A stretch of 29,632 nt of DNA. Origin: CAZMIL01 sp964566425. Its GTDB lineage: Bacteria > Patescibacteriota > Microgenomatia > UBA1406 > GWC2-37-13. The notes beneath the pieces are model-generated. The model was not told the DNA's origin. It ran no database searches and saw only the letters and a program-made list of their open reading frames with translations. The first letter of the stretch is position 1. The number at the start of each line of letters is the position of its first letter. A program made the translations under genes and the position numbers. The stretch is taken from NCBI GenBank assembly GCA_964566425.1, contig CAZMIL010000008.1:1-29632 (forward strand). Direction: 5' to 3'. Below, in pieces: positions 20,563 through 27,449 of the stretch.

Positions 20563-21079
20563 GAATCGCAAGGGGCGGAAATTTTATACGATCAACCAGC
20601 AGATCACTGCGCCGCAACTTCGCGTCATCGACAGCGAAGGAAAACAGATTGGATTGCTGTCGCGACAACAAGCTTTAGAGGAAGCCCAAGCAAGTGAACT
20701 TGATTTGATTCTGATTGCACCTCATTCCAATCCGCCGGTCGCTAAAGTAATCAATTTTAAGAAATTCCTTTATCAGGAACAAAAAAAGGAAAAAGAGGCT
20801 AAAAAAGGTGTTAGAAAAAGTACGGTTAAAGATATTAAATTTTCTTTGTTCATCGCCGCAGCAGATTTACAACGTCTGGTAGACAAAAGTAAAGAGTTTT
20901 TAGCAGATGGTAATCAAGTTCGTCTCAATCTGACGCTCAAAGGCAGAGAAATGGCTAAAAAAGAGATGGCTCTTGACCATGTCAGGAAGTTTATAAAGAT
21001 GTTGGGAGAAGTAAACATCTCCAAGGAACCCAGAGTTGAAGGACGTGTAATTCGCGCCGTAGTTGCCCATAAAAAATAA
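20546..21079 (+). CDS. infC: Translation initiation factor IF-3
   Basis: A protein of about 177 residues that binds the 30S subunit and proofreads start-codon selection. The N-domain is present (FYTINQQITAPQLRVIDSEG, then GLLSRQQALEEAQ), followed by the Lys-rich linker (FLYQEQKKEKEAKKGVRKS) and the C-domain (VKDIKFSLFIAAADLQR, KGREMAKKEMA). No ATG or GTG is available before the conserved part; the only usual candidate is TTG at 20546, overlapping thrS by 17 nt. A rare start codon for infC recalls the AUU start and autoregulation known in E. coli. The exact start is uncertain. rpmI follows after 1 nt. Confidence 0.92.
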   Translation: MRNFNRNRKGRKFYTINQQITAPQLRVIDSEGKQIGLLSRQQALEEAQASELDLILIAPHSNPPVAKVINFKKFLYQEQKKEKEAKKGVRKSTVKDIKFSLFIAAADLQRLVDKSKEFLADGNQVRLNLTLKGREMAKKEMALDHVRKFIKMLGEVNISKEPRVEGRVIRAVVAHKK

Positions 21080-21080
21080 T

Positions 21081-21281
21081 ATGAAAAGAAAGCACCGCAC
21101 GAGAAAAGCCGCTGCCAAGCGCTTTAAAGTCACTCGAAAAAGGAAAGTCTTGCACCGGTCGCATTATCTGCGCCACTTGCGCTCAAAAAAAGGCCGCAGA
21201 AGAGTGCGACGTTTAAAACAACTCAAGCAGACTAAGGGAGCTCACGGCAAAAAAATTAGACAAATGTTAGGTAAAGAATAA
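21081..21281 (+). CDS. rpmI: 50S ribosomal protein L35
   Basis: A 66-residue, very basic protein. MKRKHRTRKAAAKRFKVTRK matches the L35 start (K-x-H-x-x-x-KAAAKRFKVT). The later RKVLHRSHYLRHLRSKKGRR is also typical. It starts 1 nt after infC, within a compact infC-rpmI-rplT unit that suggests translational coupling. The in-frame TTG at 21063 lies inside infC and is not needed. Confidence 0.93.
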   Translation: MKRKHRTRKAAAKRFKVTRKRKVLHRSHYLRHLRSKKGRRRVRRLKQLKQTKGAHGKKIRQMLGKE

Positions 21282-21282
21282 T

Positions 21283-21642
21283 ATGGTTAGAGTCAAAGGA
21301 GGAATAACTACCCATCGCCGACATAAAAAAGTTAAGCGGCTGGCTAAGGGCTATTGGCAGAGCCGGAGCAAACAGTATAAAAAAGCTAAAGAAGCTGCGC
21401 TGCATGCCGGCGAATACGCCTTTGCAGGACGTAAAAGAAAAAAACGCGACTTTCGGCGCCTCTGGATTATTAGGCTGAATGCGGCTGTTCGTAACTATGG
21501 ATTAACCTACAGTGTGTTTATTCAACAATTAAAACAAAAAAATATTCAGTTGGATAGAAAAATTTTGGCTCAACTGGCGGCCGAATATCCTGAAATTTTT
21601 AAACAAATCGTTCAACAGGTGACGAAAAAAAAAGCTGCTTAA
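21283..21642 (+). CDS. rplT: 50S ribosomal protein L20
   Basis: A 119-residue basic protein with the L20 pattern: MVRVKGGITTHRRHKKVKRL, then AKGYWQSRSKQYKKAKEAAL, AGRKRKKRDFRRLWIIRLNA and a C-terminal region NYGLTYSVFIQQLKQKNIQL. It binds 23S rRNA and is an assembly protein. In E. coli L20 also represses the rpmI-rplT message, but the 1-nt spacing here leaves no room for a similar operator between infC and rpmI. Length is normal. Confidence 0.95.
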   Translation: MVRVKGGITTHRRHKKVKRLAKGYWQSRSKQYKKAKEAALHAGEYAFAGRKRKKRDFRRLWIIRLNAAVRNYGLTYSVFIQQLKQKNIQLDRKILAQLAAEYPEIFKQIVQQVTKKKAA

Positions 21643-21644
21643 GG

Positions 21645-21653
21645 TGGTATTAT
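21645..21653 (+). promoter_or_regulatory. Extended -10 of pheS
   Basis: TGGTATTAT (hexamer 21648-21653) immediately after the rplT stop and 6 nt before the pheS ATG. This suggests pheST has its own promoter with a leaderless mRNA. Confidence 0.5.
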
Positions 21654-21659
21654 TAGCGT

Positions 21660-22706
21660 ATGGATAAAATCCAGCAAGCTTCCCAACAATTCAAACACGA
21701 ACTGACAAGTCTTACTTCTTTACCGCAACTTGAGCAATTGCGAATCAAGTATCTGGGACGCAGCGGAATCATCAATGCATTACTCAAACAATTAAACAGA
21801 GTTGCTGATAAAGATAAAAAAAAATTCGGTCAAAAAATTAATGCGCTCAAACAAGAAGCCGCTAACGCTCTGGAGAAAAAAGCCGTTTCTTTAGCTAAAT
21901 CTGCTGAGGATAAGGTTGAGATTGATGTCACTTTACCAGGAAAAAAATACCCACAAGGCAGCTTACATCCGGTCACTTTGGCGATTGAGGAGATTGTCAA
22001 TATTTTTGCCAAACTAGGTTTTATTAGGGTCTCTTATCCGGAAATTGAATGGGAATATTACTCTTTTGGGTCTTTGAACATGCCTGTGGGTCACCCTGCG
22101 CGTGATGATTTCGAAACTTTTTTTATAGATGCGCCGACTGATCCTAAACTCGGTCGAATGTTGCTTACTCCGCATACTTCTTCTGGTCAAAATAGAGAAA
22201 TGCGCCGGCTAAAAAAACCACCGATACGGATGATCAATTTAGCCAAATGCTATCGCCCGAATTGGGATACTACCCATACTCCGATGTTTCATCAATTTGA
22301 AGGTTTATGTGTCGATCAGGGAATAAATATCACTCATCTCAAGGGAACCCTTGATTATTTTGCCAAGGAGTTTTTTGGCAAAGACCGTGAAATTCGTTTA
22401 CGACCATTCCACTTCCAATTTACCGAACCTTCTTTTGAAGTTGATATTAGCTGTGGACTGTGTTTCGGTACGGGAAAAATCAATGGAGAGAAATGTCGAG
22501 TCTGTAAATCTGGTTGGTTGGAGTTAGGAGGAGCCGGCATGGTTCACCCTTTCGTTTTGACCGCCGGAGGAATTGATCCAGAAAAATATACGGGTTTTGC
22601 TTTCGGTTGGGGAGTAGAGAGAACATTTATGATGAAAGAAGGTTTGAAACTTGATGATTTACGCATCATGTATGGTAACGATATCAGGTTCTTAGATCAA
22701 TTTTAA
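21660..22706 (+). CDS. pheS: Phenylalanyl-tRNA synthetase alpha subunit with Cys4 insertion
   Basis: A 348-residue catalytic subunit of the alpha2-beta2 PheRS. There is an N-terminal coiled coil (1-85). The class II core contains motif 1 (GFIRVSYPEIE), HTSSGQNREM, the motif 2 region (MINLAKCYRPNWDTTHTPMF), FHQFEGLCVD, and motif 3 near the end (GFAFGWGVERTFMM). Between EVDIS and GWLELGGAGMVHP there is a Cys4 knuckle: C265-x2-C268 and C279-x2-C282, a plausible zinc site seen in a subset of bacterial PheS. pheT starts 2 nt after the stop, ensuring coupled synthesis. Confidence 0.96.
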   Translation: MDKIQQASQQFKHELTSLTSLPQLEQLRIKYLGRSGIINALLKQLNRVADKDKKKFGQKINALKQEAANALEKKAVSLAKSAEDKVEIDVTLPGKKYPQGSLHPVTLAIEEIVNIFAKLGFIRVSYPEIEWEYYSFGSLNMPVGHPARDDFETFFIDAPTDPKLGRMLLTPHTSSGQNREMRRLKKPPIRMINLAKCYRPNWDTTHTPMFHQFEGLCVDQGINITHLKGTLDYFAKEFFGKDREIRLRPFHFQFTEPSFEVDISCGLCFGTGKINGEKCRVCKSGWLELGGAGMVHPFVLTAGGIDPEKYTGFAFGWGVERTFMMKEGLKLDDLRIMYGNDIRFLDQF

Positions 22707-22708
22707 CT

Positions 22709-24727
22709 ATGAATATCAAAATTACCTATGACTGGCTGTTAGAGTATCTAGAAACAGATGCCGATCCGTATGAACTGCAAAAATATTTGTCTTTGGCGGG
22801 ACCGTCTGTCGAGCGAGTAGAGAAAATCGGCGATGACCATGTTTTAGATATTGAAATCACTTCCAACCGCGTCGATGCGGCCTCGGTTTTTGGCATAGCT
22901 CAAGAAGCGCAAGCGATCTTACCAGAGTTTGGTAAACAAGCAAAATTGAAGTTTAATCCTCTACAATTATATTCTTTTAAGCGCCATCCTGAACTTGATT
23001 CAAAGCACGATTCTCAATCGGGGTCGAGAATGACCCTGCACGTTCAGATTAGAAACTCCAAACTCTGTCCGCGTTTCACCGCTGTTGTCTTAAGTAATGC
23101 GCTCATTGAACCTGCTCCGCGACTAATTCGCCACCGTTTACAACTCTGCGGAATTAAATCTATCAACAATGTGATAGATATTTCAAATTACTTGATGCTT
23201 TCCTTGGGGCAACCAACACACGTCTTTGATTATGACAAAATTGGCAAGCAAACGATGATTTTGCGCGAGAGCAAGCGTGGTGAAAAAATAACCACCTTAG
23301 ACGGAAAAACTCTTACTCTTCCCGGTGGAGATATTATTATTGAAGATGGAAATAAACAGTTGATCGATTTGTGCGGAATCATGGGCGGTTTAAATTCTTC
23401 TGTTAGCGATAAAACAACCAAGATTGTTCTTTTTGTTCAGACTTACAATAAACAAGAAATTAGAAAAACTTCTATGCTAACCGGCCAACGGACAGTCGCC
23501 GCAACCTATTTTGAAAAAGGTCCTGATGAAGCCAGAGTTGAACCAACCTTAGTTTACGGCGTTGAACTGTTAGAAAAATACGCCGGAGCAAAAATAGCCT
23601 CACAACTTTATGATCTCTATCCACATCCTTATAGACCCATAGGCATAAACCTTTCACTTACTGACATCGAGTCACGAATCGGCGTTGAATTTGATCATAA
23701 ACAAGTCGTTAAAATACTAACCAATCTCGGTTTTGGCATTAAAACGACTGTTAATAATTTTATGATCAGCGTTCCTTCCTGGCGCAAGGACGATATTTCG
23801 ATCAAAGAAGATCTCATCGAAGAAGTGGCACGGATTTATGGTTATCAACGCTTGCCTGTAAATCTCCCCCCGTCTGCCCAAGTCAAACATTCCGCCGAAA
23901 TGGATAAACTATTTGGTTTACAGCAACAAATAAAATATTTCTTAAAACATCTCGGTCTTAATGAAGTTTTGAACTACTCGATAGTATCTGAAGAAATGCT
24001 TACGAATATGAACTTAAATTTGAAGAATCATCTCAAACTAACCAACCCGATTTCAGAGGAGTTGACATATATGCGCACATCGCTCATTCCTTCGTTAGTC
24101 AAAAATGTTAAAGATAATCAGGGCAAAAAAAACAATTTGAAGCTTTTCGAAGTCGCCAAAGTTTATTACCCACAAGCTCACGATTTGCCTAAAGAAATTT
24201 ATAAGCTTGGGATAATAACTAACAGTTCTTTTCTAGATATTAAAGGAATCGCCGAGGCACTTCTAGCAGAATTACATATAGATAATTATGAGACAACCCA
24301 GGCCAAAGCCCACCTTTTTTCAAAACAGGAATTTGTTGACTATAGTCTTAATGGAGAGGTTATAGGCTCCGTGGGTAAACTTTCCGCCGAATTTCAATAT
24401 AGGATCGGGCTAAAATCTGCCGTTTTTCTGGCCAGTTTTGATCTTCTCGCTCTCTTAGAATATTCGCGCTTGATTTCGCGCTACCGGCCGCTTAATCCAT
24501 ATGCTGTGATTAAATTAGATTTGACTTTGGCAATTAAAGTTTATGTGGACTTTGTCCGCAATGCGAGGGCCGCATCCAAGTATCTCCAGAAAATTGAATT
24601 AATTAATGTTTTTAAGGCGAAAAAAACTATGCGTCTTTATTTTTCTTCAAATAATCGTAATCTAACCGAAAAAGAAGCCCTGGCCGAGCTCGAAAAAATC
24701 ATTAAAATCACGTCAAGGAGTAAGTAA
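22709..24727 (+). CDS. pheT: Phenylalanyl-tRNA synthetase beta subunit, short form
   Basis: A 672-residue beta subunit. It starts MNIKITYDWLLEYLETDADP. The text then runs SLAGPSVERVEKIGDDHVLD directly into IEITSNRVDAASVFGIAQEA, so the EMAP/OB-fold tRNA-binding domain (about 110 residues) usually inserted there is missing. The B3/B4 core (LCPRFTAVVLSN, SINNVIDISNYLMLSLGQPT, HVFD), B5, the catalytic-like module and a C-terminal FDX-ACB domain (KLDLTLAIKVYVDFVRNARA) follow. Typical PheT is about 790-800. Residues about 92-109 (KRHPELDSKHDSQSGSRMT) are encoded by a palindromic repeat relative. Its 3' end overlaps the convergent penicillin-binding protein gene by 15 nt. Confidence 0.95.
   Translation: MNIKITYDWLLEYLETDADPYELQKYLSLAGPSVERVEKIGDDHVLDIEITSNRVDAASVFGIAQEAQAILPEFGKQAKLKFNPLQLYSFKRHPELDSKHDSQSGSRMTLHVQIRNSKLCPRFTAVVLSNALIEPAPRLIRHRLQLCGIKSINNVIDISNYLMLSLGQPTHVFDYDKIGKQTMILRESKRGEKITTLDGKTLTLPGGDIIIEDGNKQLIDLCGIMGGLNSSVSDKTTKIVLFVQTYNKQEIRKTSMLTGQRTVAATYFEKGPDEARVEPTLVYGVELLEKYAGAKIASQLYDLYPHPYRPIGINLSLTDIESRIGVEFDHKQVVKILTNLGFGIKTTVNNFMISVPSWRKDDISIKEDLIEEVARIYGYQRLPVNLPPSAQVKHSAEMDKLFGLQQQIKYFLKHLGLNEVLNYSIVSEEMLTNMNLNLKNHLKLTNPISEELTYMRTSLIPSLVKNVKDNQGKKNNLKLFEVAKVYYPQAHDLPKEIYKLGIITNSSFLDIKGIAEALLAELHIDNYETTQAKAHLFSKQEFVDYSLNGEVIGSVGKLSAEFQYRIGLKSAVFLASFDLLALLEYSRLISRYRPLNPYAVIKLDLTLAIKVYVDFVRNARAASKYLQKIELINVFKAKKTMRLYFSSNNRNLTEKEALAELEKIIKITSRSK
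22983..23035. repeat. Dispersed palindromic repeat inserted in frame in pheT
   Basis: Within pheT, CATCCTGAACTTGATTC is followed by a stem GATTCTC...GAGAATGACC (from about 23009 to 23035). It encodes RHPELDSKHDSQSGSRMT, a peptide typical of translated palindromic repeats rather than of PheT. It lies in the linker before LCPRFTA, where extra length can be tolerated. It resembles the intergenic copy at 4331-4385. Confidence 0.6.
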
Positions 24728-27283
24728 AGGCGTAGGTGTAGGAGTAGGATTGGCATCCCAAGGCTTGTTAACTCCAATATTTATGGTAGCTGACCCCTGT
24801 TTATCTTTGTCGTTCGTGGCCACAACTTGAATTTGATACGTGCCATCCGATAGGTTAATTGTTTCGTCAATATCTCGATTATCTCCATCAATTGACTTAA
24901 CCGTATTCCCATTAACTTTGACTTCTATACGTTTTATTGCGCTAGTGGTGGTCATGTGCGCCTTGACTTCAACATTGTTTGAAGTTTGAGAACGATCCCC
25001 GGGTTGTTTGATCGAAACAATCACATCGTCAACTGAAGCGTCGGAAGTTTCTGTGGGACAACGGTATTTGGGATCAGTCTGGGCATTATCCCAAGTATTT
25101 ATTGATTCTTGCCAACGATTTTTGCCATCGGTTGAAACTGGATCATTTTCACTAATACAGATCATGTCCTTCTCATCAAAATTACCATTTTTAATTTCTA
25201 TGTCGTTGGCTAGCTTACCGTTGGCTTTGGAAATTTTTAGTTTTTTGTAGAAAGGAGAGACGTCTTTTGGCTCGGTTCCGTCAATAAAATATTCGGAACG
25301 TGTTGGGTAACCGTCCTTGGGCAAACCACCCAAAAAGGCATCGACTGTCAAGGCTTTTACGTTCGATGGTTTATCCATAATCCCATCTTTATATTTTTTC
25401 TTTAATAGCGTTGACATAAGGTTATACCAAATGGGGGAGGCACCGGTAATTCCGGAGGCAACCTGTTGATTCATTGGTGAATTATCATTGTTACCCACCC
25501 AAACACCTACTGTAATCTCATTGGTGTAACCAATAGTCCAGTTATCGCGTTTATCGTTGGTTGTTCCAGTTTTTACCGCTACTGTCTTACCCGGAACACG
25601 CAAATAAGAATTGGGACCGAACTCCAGAGTTCTGGCTACATTATCCGAGAGAATGTGAGAAATAATAAAGGAGACTTCAGGGCTAAAAACGCGTTTGGGA
25701 GTTTCTGTCGGTGGTTTATATAAAACCTTTCCGTTAGCATCGGTAATTTCAAGTATTGATTGCGGATCGATTTGGGTGCCACCCCGGCCGAAAACAGAAT
25801 AAGCTGAAGTCAAATCTAGCAACCTTACTTCACCACCGCCGAGGGTCAAGGCTAAGCCAAAACGATTAAGATTATCTTGGGTTGGAGCAAGAGTGCGCAA
25901 ACCCATTGCATCGGCTCTGGTCAGAAAATCTTTAATTCCAACCATCGCCAACATCTTCACCGCCGGTACATTAATTGAGTTGCCGAGTGCAAAACGCACC
26001 TGAACCGGCCCCCGGAATTTGCCATCATAATTTACTGGTGAATATGTCTTGCCTCCTTGGTCGGGAAACTCGGTCTGCAAATCCATAATCGGCGTCGCAG
26101 CGGTATATCCTCTCTCCAGGCCCAAACCATAAGTTATCGGCTTTAAAGCAGAACCTGGCTGGCGCAAACCAGTTGCAGCATTGAAGTTCCCGTATTTTGG
26201 ATCATTAAAATCATAGGAGCCAACCATAGCCAAAATCTGCCCGGTTTTTGTATCCAGCACAACTGACGCTCCGTTTCCGACATTGATTGATTTTAATTTT
26301 TTAATCTCGTCGCTAACTATTTGCTGAGCCTGCCTTTGGGTATCAAGAGAAAGAGTGGTTTTAACTCTAATCCCTTGGTCAAGAATTTTTGGGCCGAATT
26401 CTCTCTCAATCTGGTCGCGGACATAAAATACAAAGTGGGGAGCATCAATACTGATGTTAGGAGCAGAAAATTTATAAGTTTCAACTTGCTTGTCTGTTTG
26501 TAACTCCTGGTCTCGAGTAATATATCCATCCTCGCGCATCCGTCTCAAAACATCTTCAGTCCTTCCTTTCCAGGTGTCCTTTTGGCCTAAAAAAGGAGAA
26601 TAAAAGTTGGGCCGCTGCGGCAAGCCCGCCAAAATTGCCGATTCTAATAGGTTAAGATTTTTAGGCTGTTTGTTAAAATAGCCGCGGGCGGCCGAGCCGA
26701 TTCCCCAGAAACTTCCTCCGTATGGTGCCTCATTCAAATACATTTCCAGAATCTGATTTTTAGTATATTTCTTTTCAACTAAAACAGCCAGAATAATTTC
26801 CTTTAATTTACGTGAGGCAGTTTGCTGTGGAGTAAGCAAAATATTTTTAATTAATTGTTGAGTAATGGTTGAGCCTCCTCCTTCGATCTCGCGATGTAGA
26901 AGAATATTTATAATTGACCTAATGATGCCTGTCGGTGAAATCCCGCTATGGCGGTAAAAGTCCTTATCTTCGATTGAGATCGTTGCCTCCTGTACATATT
27001 TGGGGATGTCGACAAGGGAAACGGGGACTCTGTTTTTATCTTTATACATATCGAAGAGAACTTTTCCATCACGATCATAGAAAACGCTTGAAGAACCAAC
27101 TACTTGCGAAAGCTTGCCCGGCGCTGGCAAGTCACGCGCATACCAAGCAATAAGGATAAAAGAAAAAATCAGACTGGCGGCGAAAAGACCTAAAATAATC
27201 ACGAGAACTTTTTGAGTTAAACGAAGACGGCGAAAAGATTTTCGTAGTCGCTGCTGGCGCGTTGGCCGACTTATCACTTCCAT
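24713..27283 (-). CDS. Class A penicillin-binding protein (PBP1A-like)
   Basis: An 856-residue bifunctional peptidoglycan synthase. A basic cytoplasmic tail and membrane helix (about 24-48) precede the GT51 glycosyltransferase, with catalytic Glu105 in SIEDKDFYRHSG, then GGSTITQQLIKNILL and the second Glu in LEMYLNEAPYGG. The transpeptidase has S378-x-x-K381 (GSALKP), S436-x-N438 (GNSINVP) and K571-T-G (VKTGTTND). A beta-sandwich Ig-like module near 740-840 (KRIEVKVNGNTVKSIDG, DGTYQIQVVATNDKD) and a TPTPTP tail close the protein. The start at 27283 (MEVISRP) rather than 27325 is set by TATAAT 6 nt upstream. The 3' end overlaps pheT. Confidence 0.93.
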   Translation of the reverse strand: MEVISRPTRQQRLRKSFRRLRLTQKVLVIILGLFAASLIFSFILIAWYARDLPAPGKLSQVVGSSSVFYDRDGKVLFDMYKDKNRVPVSLVDIPKYVQEATISIEDKDFYRHSGISPTGIIRSIINILLHREIEGGGSTITQQLIKNILLTPQQTASRKLKEIILAVLVEKKYTKNQILEMYLNEAPYGGSFWGIGSAARGYFNKQPKNLNLLESAILAGLPQRPNFYSPFLGQKDTWKGRTEDVLRRMREDGYITRDQELQTDKQVETYKFSAPNISIDAPHFVFYVRDQIEREFGPKILDQGIRVKTTLSLDTQRQAQQIVSDEIKKLKSINVGNGASVVLDTKTGQILAMVGSYDFNDPKYGNFNAATGLRQPGSALKPITYGLGLERGYTAATPIMDLQTEFPDQGGKTYSPVNYDGKFRGPVQVRFALGNSINVPAVKMLAMVGIKDFLTRADAMGLRTLAPTQDNLNRFGLALTLGGGEVRLLDLTSAYSVFGRGGTQIDPQSILEITDANGKVLYKPPTETPKRVFSPEVSFIISHILSDNVARTLEFGPNSYLRVPGKTVAVKTGTTNDKRDNWTIGYTNEITVGVWVGNNDNSPMNQQVASGITGASPIWYNLMSTLLKKKYKDGIMDKPSNVKALTVDAFLGGLPKDGYPTRSEYFIDGTEPKDVSPFYKKLKISKANGKLANDIEIKNGNFDEKDMICISENDPVSTDGKNRWQESINTWDNAQTDPKYRCPTETSDASVDDVIVSIKQPGDRSQTSNNVEVKAHMTTTSAIKRIEVKVNGNTVKSIDGDNRDIDETINLSDGTYQIQVVATNDKDKQGSATINIGVNKPWDANPTPTPTPLLTP

Positions 27284-27289
27284 CCAATA

Positions 27290-27311
27290 ATTATAGCAAA
27301 AATTGTATAAT
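27290..27311. promoter_or_regulatory. Divergent -10 boxes of the PBP and the 35-aa gene
   Basis: Minus-strand TATAAT (27290-27295, preceded by TGC, an extended -10) ends 6 nt before the PBP ATG. Plus-strand TATAAT (27306-27311) ends 6 nt before the ATG at 27318. Only 10 bp separate them. Confidence 0.6.
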
Positions 27312-27317
27312 GACCTT

Positions 27318-27425
27318 ATGTCCAAAAAACGTTTTTTTACACTCGAAAATATTTTTAAAATTCTTATCGTTATTTCTTCATTGATTTTAGTTTTTTCATC
27401 AGTGGCTTTTTACTTTCTCCGTTAA
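27318..27425 (+). CDS. Single-span membrane peptide (35 aa)
   Basis: A short frame encoding MSKKRFFTLENIFKILIVIS then SLILVFSSVAFYFLR: a basic N terminus, then one hydrophobic span with a C-terminal Arg. It has its own TATAAT 6 nt upstream, in the same geometry as its neighbours, and fills the gap between the PBP gene and recG. It could be a small accessory protein of the divergent PBP, or simply a small membrane protein. No family recognised. Confidence 0.55.
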   Translation: MSKKRFFTLENIFKILIVISSLILVFSSVAFYFLR

Positions 27426-27438
27426 TCGACAATTACTT

Positions 27439-27444
27439 TATAAT
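27439..27444 (+). promoter_or_regulatory. -10 box of recG
   Basis: TATAAT ending 5 nt before the recG ATG; a leaderless mRNA is predicted. Confidence 0.5.
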
Positions 27445-27449
27445 TTGGC

